From the NCBI RefSeq assembly GCF_900107545.1, contig NZ_FNQZ01000009.1, positions 97,910-161,909 on the forward strand: a stretch of DNA of 64,000 nt, given 5' to 3'. A program made the translations under genes and the position numbers. The notes beneath the pieces are model-generated. The model saw only the letters and a program-made list of their open reading frames with translations. It had not been told where the DNA came from and did not search any database. The DNA is from Pseudobutyrivibrio sp. ACV-2. GTDB lineage: Bacteria > Bacillota > Clostridia > Lachnospirales > Lachnospiraceae. Shown here in pieces: positions 40,673-49,863 of the stretch. Position 1 is the first letter of the stretch, and each line of letters opens with the position of its first letter.

Positions 40673-42370
40673 TTAGAAATCTATTATTTTATTTGCGATT
40701 CTCATTGTAGAATTTCTGTGGGATACAATTAAAAGGGTCTTAGAAGCCCCTTCCTCCTTAAGCGCCTTTAATATCATAGCCTCATTTAGCGCATCTAATG
40801 AGCTGGTAGGTTCATCTAAAAACATAATTGGAGCATCATGCAAAAAAGCTCTTGCTATTCCAATCCTTTGCTTTTCACCACCTGATAATGTGCTTCCCAT
40901 CTCACCTACCATGGTGTCATATCCTTTTGGCAGGCTCATAATAAAATTATGTATATTTGCCTTTTTGGCAGCCTCCTGAATTTCATCCAATGAGGCATCT
41001 GGCCTTCCATAGGCTATATTTTTAGCTATTGTATCATGGCAAATCCAGGTTTCCTGTGTGACATAAGACTGATTAGCTCGAAGTGAACTTGTATTAACTG
41101 ATTTAATATCCACTCCCTTTACATTTTTATCGGCTAAAACTATTTTGCCCTGGTCAACATCCCAAAATCTCATTAAAAGACGAATAAATGTAGACTTACC
41201 ACAGCCACTAGGCCCATGAATTCCTATCACTTTTCCCCTTGGAATGGACACGTCCATGTTTGTTAAAACCTTCTTGTCATCATACCCAAAGGATATTTTG
41301 CTGGCTTGTATCAAAGTAGTACTTGTATCACTGATAACATAATCAACACCATCTGTTTTTTCAGGCACTCTAGGTTCCTCATCCAAAAGACTAAGCACAC
41401 GCTTTCCACATGCCAATGTCTGATTAAGATTATTTGACAATGATGACAGTGCAATCACAGGACCAAAAGAACTCATTGTTGCTATTACAGCAGTCAATGC
41501 CTGTTCTAACTGTTCTAAATCCGCCCCACCACCTTTTAAATCAAAAACCATTACAATCAAAACTAAAATGGAACAGCCCTGAACCACAAGCTGCGTCAAA
41601 GTACGCTGATTTTTCTCGTAAGTCTTAAGCTCCTCTCCCGATACCTCCAATGACTCCGCCCATTCGTCCAACTCTTTTGCAACCGCTTTACTATTATGAT
41701 ATTGAAGTGTATCAAGTAAGCCGTAGATAGAACTCAATAAAAAGCTATTTAGCTCTCCAAAATCATTCCTGTAATCCTGACCTGAATCAAAACTGTTCTT
41801 CTCATTTGAAACAGGAATAACAGCCCCCACTAAAATATATCCTCCAAGAACTATAATTCCAGCCAGCCAGGATTGAACACCTATATACACTGTCATTACT
41901 ACAGACACGACAACAGCAATAACAACAGGGGATACCGTGTGGGCAAAGAACACCTCCAGTAATTCGATGTCAGTGGTAATCATTGAAATAAGATTGCCCT
42001 TCTCTCTTCCTTCCAGTTTTGCAGGACAAAGCTCTCTTAATTTTCCAAATACCTTGTTTCTAATTAAAGCAAGAAGTCTAAATGCTATGTAATGATTGCA
42101 GTATTGCTCTGCATAATGAAAGATACCTCTTAGTATGGCTACAGCAATCAATAATTTTATAGGCAAACCAGTATTGCCCAAAAACGGGTTTTGATTTGTA
42201 GCCAACGCCTGTATAACGCCCTTTACACCAAGGATTGGTACAAATATGGCACACAAATTGCCAAGTGTTCCAAGTATGATTCCAAAAATCATAATCCTTA
42301 GCAAAGGTCTTACAAGCTCTAAAAGGCGCATCATTACATTAAAAGATGAATAACTTTTTTCTTCCTCCAT
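40673..42370 (-). CDS. ABC exporter half, CydC-like fused permease/ATPase (565 aa)
   Basis: Type I exporter half-transporter: six membrane segments in residues 1-330 and an ATPase domain in 345-565. Walker A is GIHGPSGCGKST, signature LSGGEKQRIG, Walker B IMFLDEPTSSLD, and switch SHRNS. The transmembrane sequence (HYAEQYCNHYIAFRLLALIR... CPAKLEGREKGNLISMITTDIELLE) resembles CydC. No cydAB oxidase genes lie nearby, so a cysteine/glutathione role is doubtful. Its start overlaps the partner's stop by one base (TAATG), so they form a heterodimer. Confidence 0.85.
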   Translation of the reverse strand: MEEEKSYSSFNVMMRLLELVRPLLRIMIFGIILGTLGNLCAIFVPILGVKGVIQALATNQNPFLGNTGLPIKLLIAVAILRGIFHYAEQYCNHYIAFRLLALIRNKVFGKLRELCPAKLEGREKGNLISMITTDIELLEVFFAHTVSPVVIAVVVSVVMTVYIGVQSWLAGIIVLGGYILVGAVIPVSNEKNSFDSGQDYRNDFGELNSFLLSSIYGLLDTLQYHNSKAVAKELDEWAESLEVSGEELKTYEKNQRTLTQLVVQGCSILVLIVMVFDLKGGGADLEQLEQALTAVIATMSSFGPVIALSSLSNNLNQTLACGKRVLSLLDEEPRVPEKTDGVDYVISDTSTTLIQASKISFGYDDKKVLTNMDVSIPRGKVIGIHGPSGCGKSTFIRLLMRFWDVDQGKIVLADKNVKGVDIKSVNTSSLRANQSYVTQETWICHDTIAKNIAYGRPDASLDEIQEAAKKANIHNFIMSLPKGYDTMVGEMGSTLSGGEKQRIGIARAFLHDAPIMFLDEPTSSLDALNEAMILKALKEEGASKTLLIVSHRNSTMRIANKIIDF

Positions 42371-44109
42371 TATCTACTCACCCCCTTGTATTCTTCGAGC
42401 GCCCTCTGAGCCTTAAACAGTTTTGCATATCCGTGATTGCGTGGTAACAATTCCCGATGTGTACCATGCTCTATTATTTTTCCATCTGCTAGAAGAATAA
42501 TATCGTTGCAATCGACAACATTTGCCAGTCTATGGGAAATCAATATAATAGTCTTTCCTTTATCCTTTGACAGCTTTTTTATTACTGCCATCATAATTGC
42601 TTCCGACTCCATATCAATATTGCTAGTAGCCTCATCAAAAATATAGATAGGACTATTCTTTAGGAGAGCTCTTGCAAAAGCAAGACGTTGCCTTTGTCCA
42701 CCTGAGAGATTACTTCCACCTTCATTTATTACTAAATCCAGGCCCCCTATATCTTTAAATTCCTCCCAAAGATTTACAATAGTCAGAGCGGAAATCAGTT
42801 TTTTATCCTCAAGCTTGTCACCCGCAAGTAACAGATTGTCTCTGACTGTTCCAGGGAAAATGTAACTATCGAGAGAAACTGTTGTAACCATTTCTAATAA
42901 AGACTCTTCAGAAATAAGACTTAGCTCAGTTCCATTTATCTTTATTGAGCCATTGTAGCCTTTCACCTGCATTCCAATCAGCTTTGCAATGGTACTCTTA
43001 CCAGAACCTGACATTCCCACGATTGCCAGTATTTTTCCTGCAGGGACGTTAAAATACAGTTCACTTACTGTAGGATTATTATGATCATAACTATAGCTTA
43101 CATTTGTAAAATTAATAGACATAGGTCCCTTTTGTAATACAGTTACACCTTGCCTTGGCTCACCTAAATCCAAAAAATCAAACATTTTATCCGCAGCCTT
43201 CATGCCATTCATTCCTATGTGAAAATAAGAGCCAAGCAACCTCATTGGAAGGAAAAATTCTGCCGACAAAATTAAAAACATAATTGCATCAACAAGTGTC
43301 ATACGACCTGCTGTCATTTGTGATATAGTCAAAATAAATCCTATGGCAGTTCCTCCGTAGGCTATTATATCCATGACTAAAGTACTATTGAGCTGCATAG
43401 AAAGAACCTTCATAGTAACATTCCTAAACTGCTCTGACTCATTTTCCATTTCCTTTGCTGCAAAGCCATCTGCCTGATATATCTTTAGTGTTGTCATTCC
43501 TGATAGCTTTTCTAGGAATGTATCACCAAGCTTATAATAAATTTTAAAATACTTATCTAAAACCCGCTTTGCAACTACCATTACAATCATGATTACAACA
43601 GGAATTAATGGAACAGTTATCAACAGTCCCATTGCTACTTTGTGATTTTTTCCACTTAAAAAAATGAATAATGTGATTGGTGCTATTATCGCATATGCGA
43701 ATTGACTGAGATATTTTCCAAAATAGACTTCAAGCTGCTCTACACCCTCTCCCATCATCTGTGTAATAGAAGCAGATGATGTATAACTACGATATGAGCT
43801 TCCCAGAGCCAACAGCTTGTTATAGATTTTATTCCTCATGATACGTTTTATATCTACGCTGGCTTTAAAGGATGCCATCACATAGAGTCTGTCAAAAACG
43901 AGCCTGAGAATTATGCAGACTACTGCTATAAATAGAGAGAGTATTAGACCTTTGTTTGTTATATCATGCTGATATACCCCAGCTATTATTGTAGACACAT
44001 ACACTGCAAACCCTATCTGAGCCAGTAGTCCCAACCATTGCCAAAGCACTGCAAACAAGACATATCTTAGACTGTCTTGTGCCATTTTAATTAGCCTGAA
44101 ATTAATCAT
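42370..44109 (-). CDS. ABC exporter half, partner permease/ATPase (579 aa)
   Basis: Six membrane segments then an ATPase: Walker A GMSGSGKST near residue 372, signature LSGGQRQRLAF, Walker B IYIFDEATSNID, switch ISHRL. Both halves of the pair have full catalytic Glu and His residues, so both ATP sites may fire. GAGGAAAAG precedes the ATG. The exporter lies directly upstream of the importer/methyltransferase operon in the same orientation. A drug, peptide or metallophore substrate is possible. Confidence 0.85.
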   Translation of the reverse strand: MINFRLIKMAQDSLRYVLFAVLWQWLGLLAQIGFAVYVSTIIAGVYQHDITNKGLILSLFIAVVCIILRLVFDRLYVMASFKASVDIKRIMRNKIYNKLLALGSSYRSYTSSASITQMMGEGVEQLEVYFGKYLSQFAYAIIAPITLFIFLSGKNHKVAMGLLITVPLIPVVIMIVMVVAKRVLDKYFKIYYKLGDTFLEKLSGMTTLKIYQADGFAAKEMENESEQFRNVTMKVLSMQLNSTLVMDIIAYGGTAIGFILTISQMTAGRMTLVDAIMFLILSAEFFLPMRLLGSYFHIGMNGMKAADKMFDFLDLGEPRQGVTVLQKGPMSINFTNVSYSYDHNNPTVSELYFNVPAGKILAIVGMSGSGKSTIAKLIGMQVKGYNGSIKINGTELSLISEESLLEMVTTVSLDSYIFPGTVRDNLLLAGDKLEDKKLISALTIVNLWEEFKDIGGLDLVINEGGSNLSGGQRQRLAFARALLKNSPIYIFDEATSNIDMESEAIMMAVIKKLSKDKGKTIILISHRLANVVDCNDIILLADGKIIEHGTHRELLPRNHGYAKLFKAQRALEEYKGVSR

Positions 44110-44184
44110 GTCTTTTCCTCACAATCAGATTTCACTGTCCATTTGATTATAATACATAATTGTGAATTATTATTAGCAAAAAAA

Positions 44185-44206
44185 GCTAGCCATTTTCATG
44201 ACTAGC
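44185..44206 (-). terminator. Terminator after the repeat-bearing surface protein gene
   Basis: Minus strand GCTAG-TCATG... hairpin with GCTAGC closing, then TTTTTTT. Located 62 bases after the stop of the gene at 44268. Confidence 0.8.
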
Positions 44207-44267
44207 CTTCTAAATTTAAATATCGATAACTTATTGTAAGTAACTTAGTAAAAATCCTTACAAACTT

Positions 44268-45776
44268 TTACTCTGCTTCTACCGTCTCTTCGATCTCAGA
44301 TTCTACCTGTTCTGTCTCCTCAACAGCTTCTGTAGCCTCTTCTGACTCTGTCTCTGTCTTTAAAGCAGTTCCTTCGAAAACATAAGTTGCCTTATATTTA
44401 ATTTCATCTCCAGATTTTACAACAGTTGTAACCTTTGCATCACCGTTCTCGTCAGCTCTAACATCAGCACTAATCTGGTAATCTGTCTCTTCTGTACCAT
44501 ACTCGTCTACTGACACTGGTGCATTATCCTCATAATGACCGTCAACATAGTTTGTCATCATCTTGTCATATGAGCTTTCACTATCAATTGGGTGATGGTA
44601 AACCATTTCTGGTTTCTCATAGTCAAATGTAACACCCTCAGAACCTATTACATTTCCACTTTCTGCTTCGAATACTGGGATGTCAGCATACTGCTCGCGC
44701 TCAATGATACTGTTAGCTTCTTCTACAGTAAAGATTACAACAGGAACAACTGCTACGATATCAGTGTACTGGATACCTTCAACATCACTTGTAAGGTTAC
44801 GAACAAACTTTGGCTCATAGCCTTCACCATTTCTTAATACAAGGATGGCGCACTCCTTAACGCCGCCCTGGCCATTTGATACGTATACTCTGCCAAGTTC
44901 CTCAAAGTGTGGTTCCTCTACAACTGCTTCCTCTTTCTTCTCCTCTGAAGGATTCTCTGTCTCTGATGATGTCTCTTCCTCTGATGTTGCCTCTTCCTCA
45001 GCTACCTTTTCTGATGAGATTTTCTTTCCTGACTTTGGTGTAGCTGTATCCTTGATTACTACTGTCTCTTCCTTGTCAAATACAACTTCTGTAACTTCTT
45101 CTGAAACTGGTGTGTTTTCTGTTGTATTTTCTACTGTGTTTTCAGCTACATCTGTAGGAACAATAACATATGTCTCGTCACCAGAGTTTACTGTAGCTGC
45201 ACCCTCATTTGTTACTGCATCAAATGCATTTGAAACTGTTGCAAAATCTGCTGTACCCATAAGATTTGAAGCTGCAAAAATGTCCACTGAAAGAAGCTGA
45301 TTCTCATCAAAGAATGATACAACTGTAATTCCAGCTTCCTCGCATTTATCAATAGTGGTAAGGTCGCGTCCCTCTGACATTCCCTTGTTGTAGTAATGTG
45401 AATAGTACATAGGAATATCCTTACCATACTTATCCTTTACATCTGAATATGCGCTTGCATATGCTGATGGATCAAAATCATTCCAACCCTTTCTTCCCTC
45501 AAAAATACCGCACATAATGAAATGAGTGTAAAGAAGCTCTTCGTCTGTTCCAAGAGCCGCTACCACATCATCATACTTTTCAGCGTAGAACTTTGGATCA
45601 AAGTGAGCCTTTACGATAGCAAGCTGGCTATCTGTAAGACGACCATAACTAACCTGTGAAGGTGTCTTTGCCTGTGTGAAATCTGCTGCAGCCAATGCCT
45701 TCATAGATACAGAGCCTGCTGCTCCTGTAACAACTGCGACTGCTAGTGCCAATGCCATAATCTGTTTCTTTTTCAT
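44268..45776 (-). CDS. Secreted acidic repeat protein (502 aa)
   Basis: A signal peptide (KKKQIMALALAVAVVTGAAG) is followed by two tandem copies of an about 38-residue motif: FDPKFYAEKYDDVVAALG...LLYTHFIMCGIFEGRKG and FDPSAYASAYSDVKDKYG...MYYSHYYNKGMSEGRD. This motif is common in Lachnospiraceae cell-surface proteins. Then a Thr/Glu/Ser-rich acidic linker (residues about 200-290), a globular region with YVSNGQGGVKECAILVLRN, and an acidic tail ending EAE. No sorting signal is seen. The ATG at 45776 has GAGGAGA upstream; an earlier in-frame ATG is unsupported. Function is unknown. Confidence 0.8.
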   Translation of the reverse strand: MKKKQIMALALAVAVVTGAAGSVSMKALAAADFTQAKTPSQVSYGRLTDSQLAIVKAHFDPKFYAEKYDDVVAALGTDEELLYTHFIMCGIFEGRKGWNDFDPSAYASAYSDVKDKYGKDIPMYYSHYYNKGMSEGRDLTTIDKCEEAGITVVSFFDENQLLSVDIFAASNLMGTADFATVSNAFDAVTNEGAATVNSGDETYVIVPTDVAENTVENTTENTPVSEEVTEVVFDKEETVVIKDTATPKSGKKISSEKVAEEEATSEEETSSETENPSEEKKEEAVVEEPHFEELGRVYVSNGQGGVKECAILVLRNGEGYEPKFVRNLTSDVEGIQYTDIVAVVPVVIFTVEEANSIIEREQYADIPVFEAESGNVIGSEGVTFDYEKPEMVYHHPIDSESSYDKMMTNYVDGHYEDNAPVSVDEYGTEETDYQISADVRADENGDAKVTTVVKSGDEIKYKATYVFEGTALKTETESEEATEAVEETEQVESEIEETVEAE

Positions 45777-45844
45777 GATTATTCTCCTCGTATAACTTAA
45801 AATTCTGGAGCATTTCCATGAGCACACCACAAGAAGTCAAAAAA

Positions 45845-45880
45845 AGCCATTAATCCCACAAATATCCTGGACCAATGGCT
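45845..45880 (-). terminator. Terminator-like hairpin in the 5' leader (possible attenuator)
   Basis: Minus strand AGCCATT pairs with AATGGCT across a 22-base loop, then TTTTTTT. It lies between the promoter and the ribosome site of the surface-protein gene, where a terminator can only act as an attenuator or end a small RNA. Confidence 0.5.
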
Positions 45881-45952
45881 TTATTAATCAATTGCTATTT
45901 AAAACTAGTATTACTTCCAAAGTGAATCATAGATATTGCCAATTCGTTATTC

Positions 45953-45981
45953 ATTATAACGAGACAAATCTTGATTTACAA
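45953..45981 (-). promoter_or_regulatory. Promoter of the repeat-bearing surface protein
   Basis: Minus strand TTGTAA at 45976-45981, 17-base spacer, TATAAT at 45953-45958. The leader would be about 170 bases long. Confidence 0.7.
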
Positions 45982-46113
45982 TGAAATTGTTATACAAAAT
46001 AACACTAAAAATATAAACTATATTTTGTTGATATCGTATATGCATTTTGATGAATATACGACGCGATTATAATTATCGAGTTATTATACTCTTTAAAATG
46101 GGCAGCTGCGCAA

Positions 46114-47790
46114 TTATTCAACCACTTTTATATAACTACTAACGCAGTACAATACCTGTCCATTATATTCTATTCGCGACCAACCATATTCTGAGTTGTA
46201 ACCGGTGCGAACTGCACTTGTTCCTGCATATAAGGTTGCAACAACTGTAGAATCCGCATCTGTAACACTTGGCTTTGAACGAAGATTCACCCTTTCCTTG
46301 GCAGTAATTACCTCATTACAATCTGTAAATTTGGTCTTAAAGCCTGGTGCTGCCTGAGGAGTTGCCTCTGCCGCTTCCTGCGTATCGGTCGCAGGAGCTG
46401 GCGCTGGTTCAGGACTTGCAGGCTGAGGTGCTGTCTCTGGCGCCTTGGCAGATAAATCAGTTGTTAGATAACTTGAAACAGCATAATATGTGGCACCATC
46501 ATACACTACTCTCGACCATCCGCTATTACTGATACCAGTACGTGTAGCTGTCTGACCATTTGTCAATGTCACCTTAACTGTACTGTCGCTCCCCTGGCTT
46601 GGCTTGTCCCTGAGATTTGTTTTACTTTTAGCTGTGACAGTCTCGTTTGCATCAGTAAACTTCATCAAAGCCTCCACATCTGCTTGGGCTGTTTCTCGCT
46701 CAGAGGTATCCTTGGCAGCCTCTGTTCCGTTATAGCCAAAATACGCTACATCTACATCCACCTTCTTAGGGATTCCTGCCACTGTTCCCTGATTAGTGTA
46801 CTGCCACATAGCATACTTAAAGGATGTGGCTGGGCCTGTAGCCAGATTTGAAGTGTCCTGGTTATACCATGCCATCCAGATTTTATAATTCTTCTGAATT
46901 TCAGAAGTATTCCACTTTGTATCTCCATTAAGCTCATTTCTTGAAGCATAGAAAATAGGTGTGTAGCCTTTCTTATATACTTCATTTAAAAATGCAATAG
47001 CAATACTGCTTCTTTCATCTTTAGTCAATCCAAACTGGCGGCTTGAGTTGTTCTCAAAGCCCTCACAGTTGTATCCAACAGGATATGTAATAGGGTATTT
47101 AGCGATATAGTTTGCTACCCAGTCAGCCTCTTCAATGGCCTCCTCTTTTGTCACCGCAGTTGAAAAGAAATAGGCACCGATTTTAATACCGTTTTTCTCA
47201 GCCTCCTGCATATTGTATTTTGCATTAGAATCAGCCTTGATTTCGCCAGTACCTTTATCTCTATAGCCCACTCGCACCATGGCAAAATTGATGCCACTGC
47301 TTGCTGCCTGAGCCCAATCTATAGTGCCCTGAAATTTGGAAACATCTATTCCATAGGTGATAGAAGCATTCTCACCTACACTGCTGGCACTAACTACTTG
47401 GGCCACATCCACTGTAGCTCCCTTTTCAGCGCCAGTTGCAGCACCTGGATCTGCAGAAGCGACATCATCTGACGTGTCATCTGTCTCCTCGGCCTCAGCT
47501 TCCTCAGTGTCTTCAACCACCTCAATCACCACATCATCTTCAGCTTCAGTATCCTTAGATTCCTCAGCAATCTGATTTTTGGCTTCAAGCTCTTCTGCGG
47601 CTATTTGGGTCTCATCGTTACCAGCGTTATGCTTCACCACAAAAACCACTGTTCCTACAAGCACAACAACAGCGGCAATAGATGCCGCTGCAATAATAAT
47701 TTGCTTTTTACGTCTGTTTCTTCGATTTCTTCTTTTTCTACCTGAATGACTCACATAATTATGGTTCAGGCTATCATATTCTCCACTCAT
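46114..47790 (-). CDS. Membrane-anchored GH25 lysozyme with two SH3b domains (558 aa)
   Basis: Peptidoglycan muramidase-type protein. A basic N-terminus (KRRNRRNRRKKQ) and one membrane helix are followed by an acidic low-complexity spacer to about 125, a GH25 domain (about 145-340), and two SH3-like wall-binding domains around 370-430 and 490-555, separated by a Pro/Ala-rich linker. The GH25 first Asp is in YGIDVSKFQG and the Glu in YNCEGFE. At the family DxE position the Asp is Asn (NCE), which may lower or change activity. Monocistronic. Confidence 0.88.
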   Translation of the reverse strand: MSGEYDSLNHNYVSHSGRKRRNRRNRRKKQIIIAAASIAAVVVLVGTVVFVVKHNAGNDETQIAAEELEAKNQIAEESKDTEAEDDVVIEVVEDTEEAEAEETDDTSDDVASADPGAATGAEKGATVDVAQVVSASSVGENASITYGIDVSKFQGTIDWAQAASSGINFAMVRVGYRDKGTGEIKADSNAKYNMQEAEKNGIKIGAYFFSTAVTKEEAIEEADWVANYIAKYPITYPVGYNCEGFENNSSRQFGLTKDERSSIAIAFLNEVYKKGYTPIFYASRNELNGDTKWNTSEIQKNYKIWMAWYNQDTSNLATGPATSFKYAMWQYTNQGTVAGIPKKVDVDVAYFGYNGTEAAKDTSERETAQADVEALMKFTDANETVTAKSKTNLRDKPSQGSDSTVKVTLTNGQTATRTGISNSGWSRVVYDGATYYAVSSYLTTDLSAKAPETAPQPASPEPAPAPATDTQEAAEATPQAAPGFKTKFTDCNEVITAKERVNLRSKPSVTDADSTVVATLYAGTSAVRTGYNSEYGWSRIEYNGQVLYCVSSYIKVVE

Positions 47791-47896
47791 TATTCATTAT
47801 TGACCTTCTTTCATATATTGCGGAAAGTCTTATCTCACCACTTTTTTATAATACCACATCATACTCAAATGTGTGCAAAATGTGAAGAAATATTAT

Positions 47897-49153
47897 TTAT
47901 TCATAACGTAATGCATCAATCGGGTTCATTTTGGCAGCGTGCTTGGCTGGGGAGTAGCCGAAGAACACGCCAATTGCCATTGAGAACCCTACAGACATAT
48001 AGATACTTGCAATAGAAACATGTGGATTGTATCCCATAAAATGTACTGCTACATTTCCAAGGATCAGTCCCAAAACGATACCGATGATTCCTCCTATCAG
48101 ACAGATGATAATAGCCTCACTGATGAATTGAAGCATAATCATACTGTCAGGTGCGCCAAGAGCTTTTCTTGTGCCTATTTCTCTGGTACGTTCTGTTATG
48201 GAAACCGTCATAATATTCATTACTCCGATTCCGCCTACAATAAGTGCAATGGCTGCAATCATGGAAATTGCCATTGTCATCTGATTCATGGTCTTTGTAT
48301 TTTCTTCTATCATTGACTGGTTACTATAAGCACCCACTACAAACTTATCTCCAAGGCTATTTGCCATGGCATCTGTAAGATAATTTTTGATTTCCTCCGA
48401 AAGCTCAGTTGCATTTTCACCTTCTGCTGCAACTACTGTGCATTCATATATTTCTTCGTTGTGAGTGAAATTCCAGGCTGCCTTTAGCGGCAGATAAACA
48501 TTTGTGGTAATGTTTTTATTTCCACCTCTTCCGCTACCACTTTCTTCATAATGGTATATTCCCACTACTGTTACATTTAAGTATTGCTCCCAGACATTGA
48601 TTTCTATTTCTTTGCCTAAAAGATTTTCTGGCGCAAATTCTTTTCCATATAGCTGCTCCACAAATTTATCAGAAATAATTGCCACATTATTTCCCTGCTG
48701 GTAATCGTAACTGTTAAAGCTGTTTCCATTTATCAGCTTTACCTTATTTGCTTTATAATATCCTGCACTTGTGCCAAGAACATTTACATTTGCAGTTTTA
48801 CCATCTCTTATCACCTTGCCACCATCTACATTTGCTTCCACAGATATTCCACTTATTTTCTTTTCAAATTTCTGAGAAAGTCTATGGAGCACCTCTGGCT
48901 TCAACTGCATGTTTTGCATATCTGCATCAGATAGCTCTGCATTCCAGTCGATAGGGTTGACGTAGATAGATATATTTTGAACGCCAAAGCCTTCTAACTG
49001 TTTTTGCACATCTGCGGTCATGGAGTTACCCACAGTCATGATAGCAATTACCGCACATACACCAATGATGATTCCAAGCATCGTTAGAAAGGCACGCATC
49101 TTATTTGCTTTGATACTTATGATAGCAAGCTTACAATTTTCCTTTATCATCAT
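47897..49153 (-). CDS. MacB-type ABC permease (FtsX family, 418 aa)
   Basis: Membrane part of a MacB-like efflux or envelope-stress transporter. First membrane helix with MRAFLTMLGIIIGVCAVIAI near residue 20, then a large extracytoplasmic MacB_PCD domain (about 45-280) and three C-terminal helices with VGGIGVMNIMTVSITERTRE (FtsX signature) and GIVLGLILG. It begins with an ATGA overlap on the ATPase gene. Together with 49150-51634 it forms a tripartite-like Gram-positive system. Confidence 0.9.
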   Translation of the reverse strand: MMIKENCKLAIISIKANKMRAFLTMLGIIIGVCAVIAIMTVGNSMTADVQKQLEGFGVQNISIYVNPIDWNAELSDADMQNMQLKPEVLHRLSQKFEKKISGISVEANVDGGKVIRDGKTANVNVLGTSAGYYKANKVKLINGNSFNSYDYQQGNNVAIISDKFVEQLYGKEFAPENLLGKEIEINVWEQYLNVTVVGIYHYEESGSGRGGNKNITTNVYLPLKAAWNFTHNEEIYECTVVAAEGENATELSEEIKNYLTDAMANSLGDKFVVGAYSNQSMIEENTKTMNQMTMAISMIAAIALIVGGIGVMNIMTVSITERTREIGTRKALGAPDSMIMLQFISEAIIICLIGGIIGIVLGLILGNVAVHFMGYNPHVSIASIYMSVGFSMAIGVFFGYSPAKHAAKMNPIDALRYE

Positions 49154-49863
49154 GCCACGCCCTTTCCACCATTCGTTTTTTCAGAAACAATGTTTCCGTC
49201 ACTGATAGTTATGATGCGTGGAGTCTCTGCTGCAAGCTCATTAGAGTGGGTGATTAGCACTATTGTCTTTCCCTGCTTTTCGTGAAGCTCATGAAATATA
49301 TCCATCACCAAACGTCCCGTTTTAGAATCAAGGGCTCCTGTTGGCTCATCTGCCAAAATAATATCTGGATTATTTGCCATGGCTCTTGCTATGGCCACAC
49401 GCTGCTTTTGTCCTCCGGAAAGCTCATCAGGTGTGTGATGCATTCGCTCACCCATTCCCACCATTTCAAGAAGCTCTATAGCACGCTGTCTTCTTTTTTT
49501 CTCAGGCACCCCTGCATAAAGCATAGGCATTTCCACATTTGCAATAGCATCAGTTCTGGCTATTAGATTGTAGGTCTGAAATACAAACCCTATATGCTTA
49601 TTACGTAAATACGATAATGATTTATTAGGTGCCTTTGAAATATCTACACCATCCAAAATATACTGACCAGCGGTCTGTCTGTCCAAAATTCCCAGTATGT
49701 TCATGAGAGTACTTTTACCGGAACCTGACTGTCCCACTATAGAAACAAACTCACCTTTTCTAATATCTAAATCTATTCCATGCAGTATTTCCAATTCATT
49801 TGGTGTTCCCACATAATAGCTTTTCTTTATGCCTCTAGCCTGTAACAAAATGTCATTACTCAA
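49150..49863 (-). CDS. MacB/LolD-type ABC transporter ATPase (about 237 aa)
   Basis: Cytosolic ATPase partner. Walker [11 protein letters not shown]-loop [21 protein letters not shown], signature [15 protein letters not shown], Walker [17 protein letters not shown], switch ITHS. The start is probably the TTG at 49863 because GGAGG lies seven bases upstream. An ATG at 49878 is in frame but has no ribosome site. It overlaps the adaptor gene and the permease gene, so all three are translationally coupled. Confidence 0.9.
   Translation of the reverse strand: MSNDILLQARGIKKSYYVGTPNELEILHGIDLDIRKGEFVSIVGQSGSGKSTLMNILGILDRQTAGQYILDGVDISKAPNKSLSYLRNKHIGFVFQTYNLIARTDAIANVEMPMLYAGVPEKKRRQRAIELLEMVGMGERMHHTPDELSGGQKQRVAIARAMANNPDIILADEPTGALDSKTGRLVMDIFHELHEKQGKTIVLITHSNELAAETPRIITISDGNIVSEKTNGGKGVA

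Larger units (their letters stand above)
45777..46113 (-). other. 337-bp leader and spacer with promoter and attenuator-like hairpin
   Basis: This gap holds the promoter at 45953-45981 and a terminator-like hairpin at 45845-45880, followed by about 70 unassigned leader bases before the ribosome site. The remainder toward 46113 is AT-rich, and I see nothing further in it. Confidence 0.5.

Noticed and set aside
40673..44109. Calling the exporter pair cydDC
   Set aside because: One half resembles CydC, but no cytochrome bd genes are present and the context is metal/peptide transport, so the specific name is not supported.
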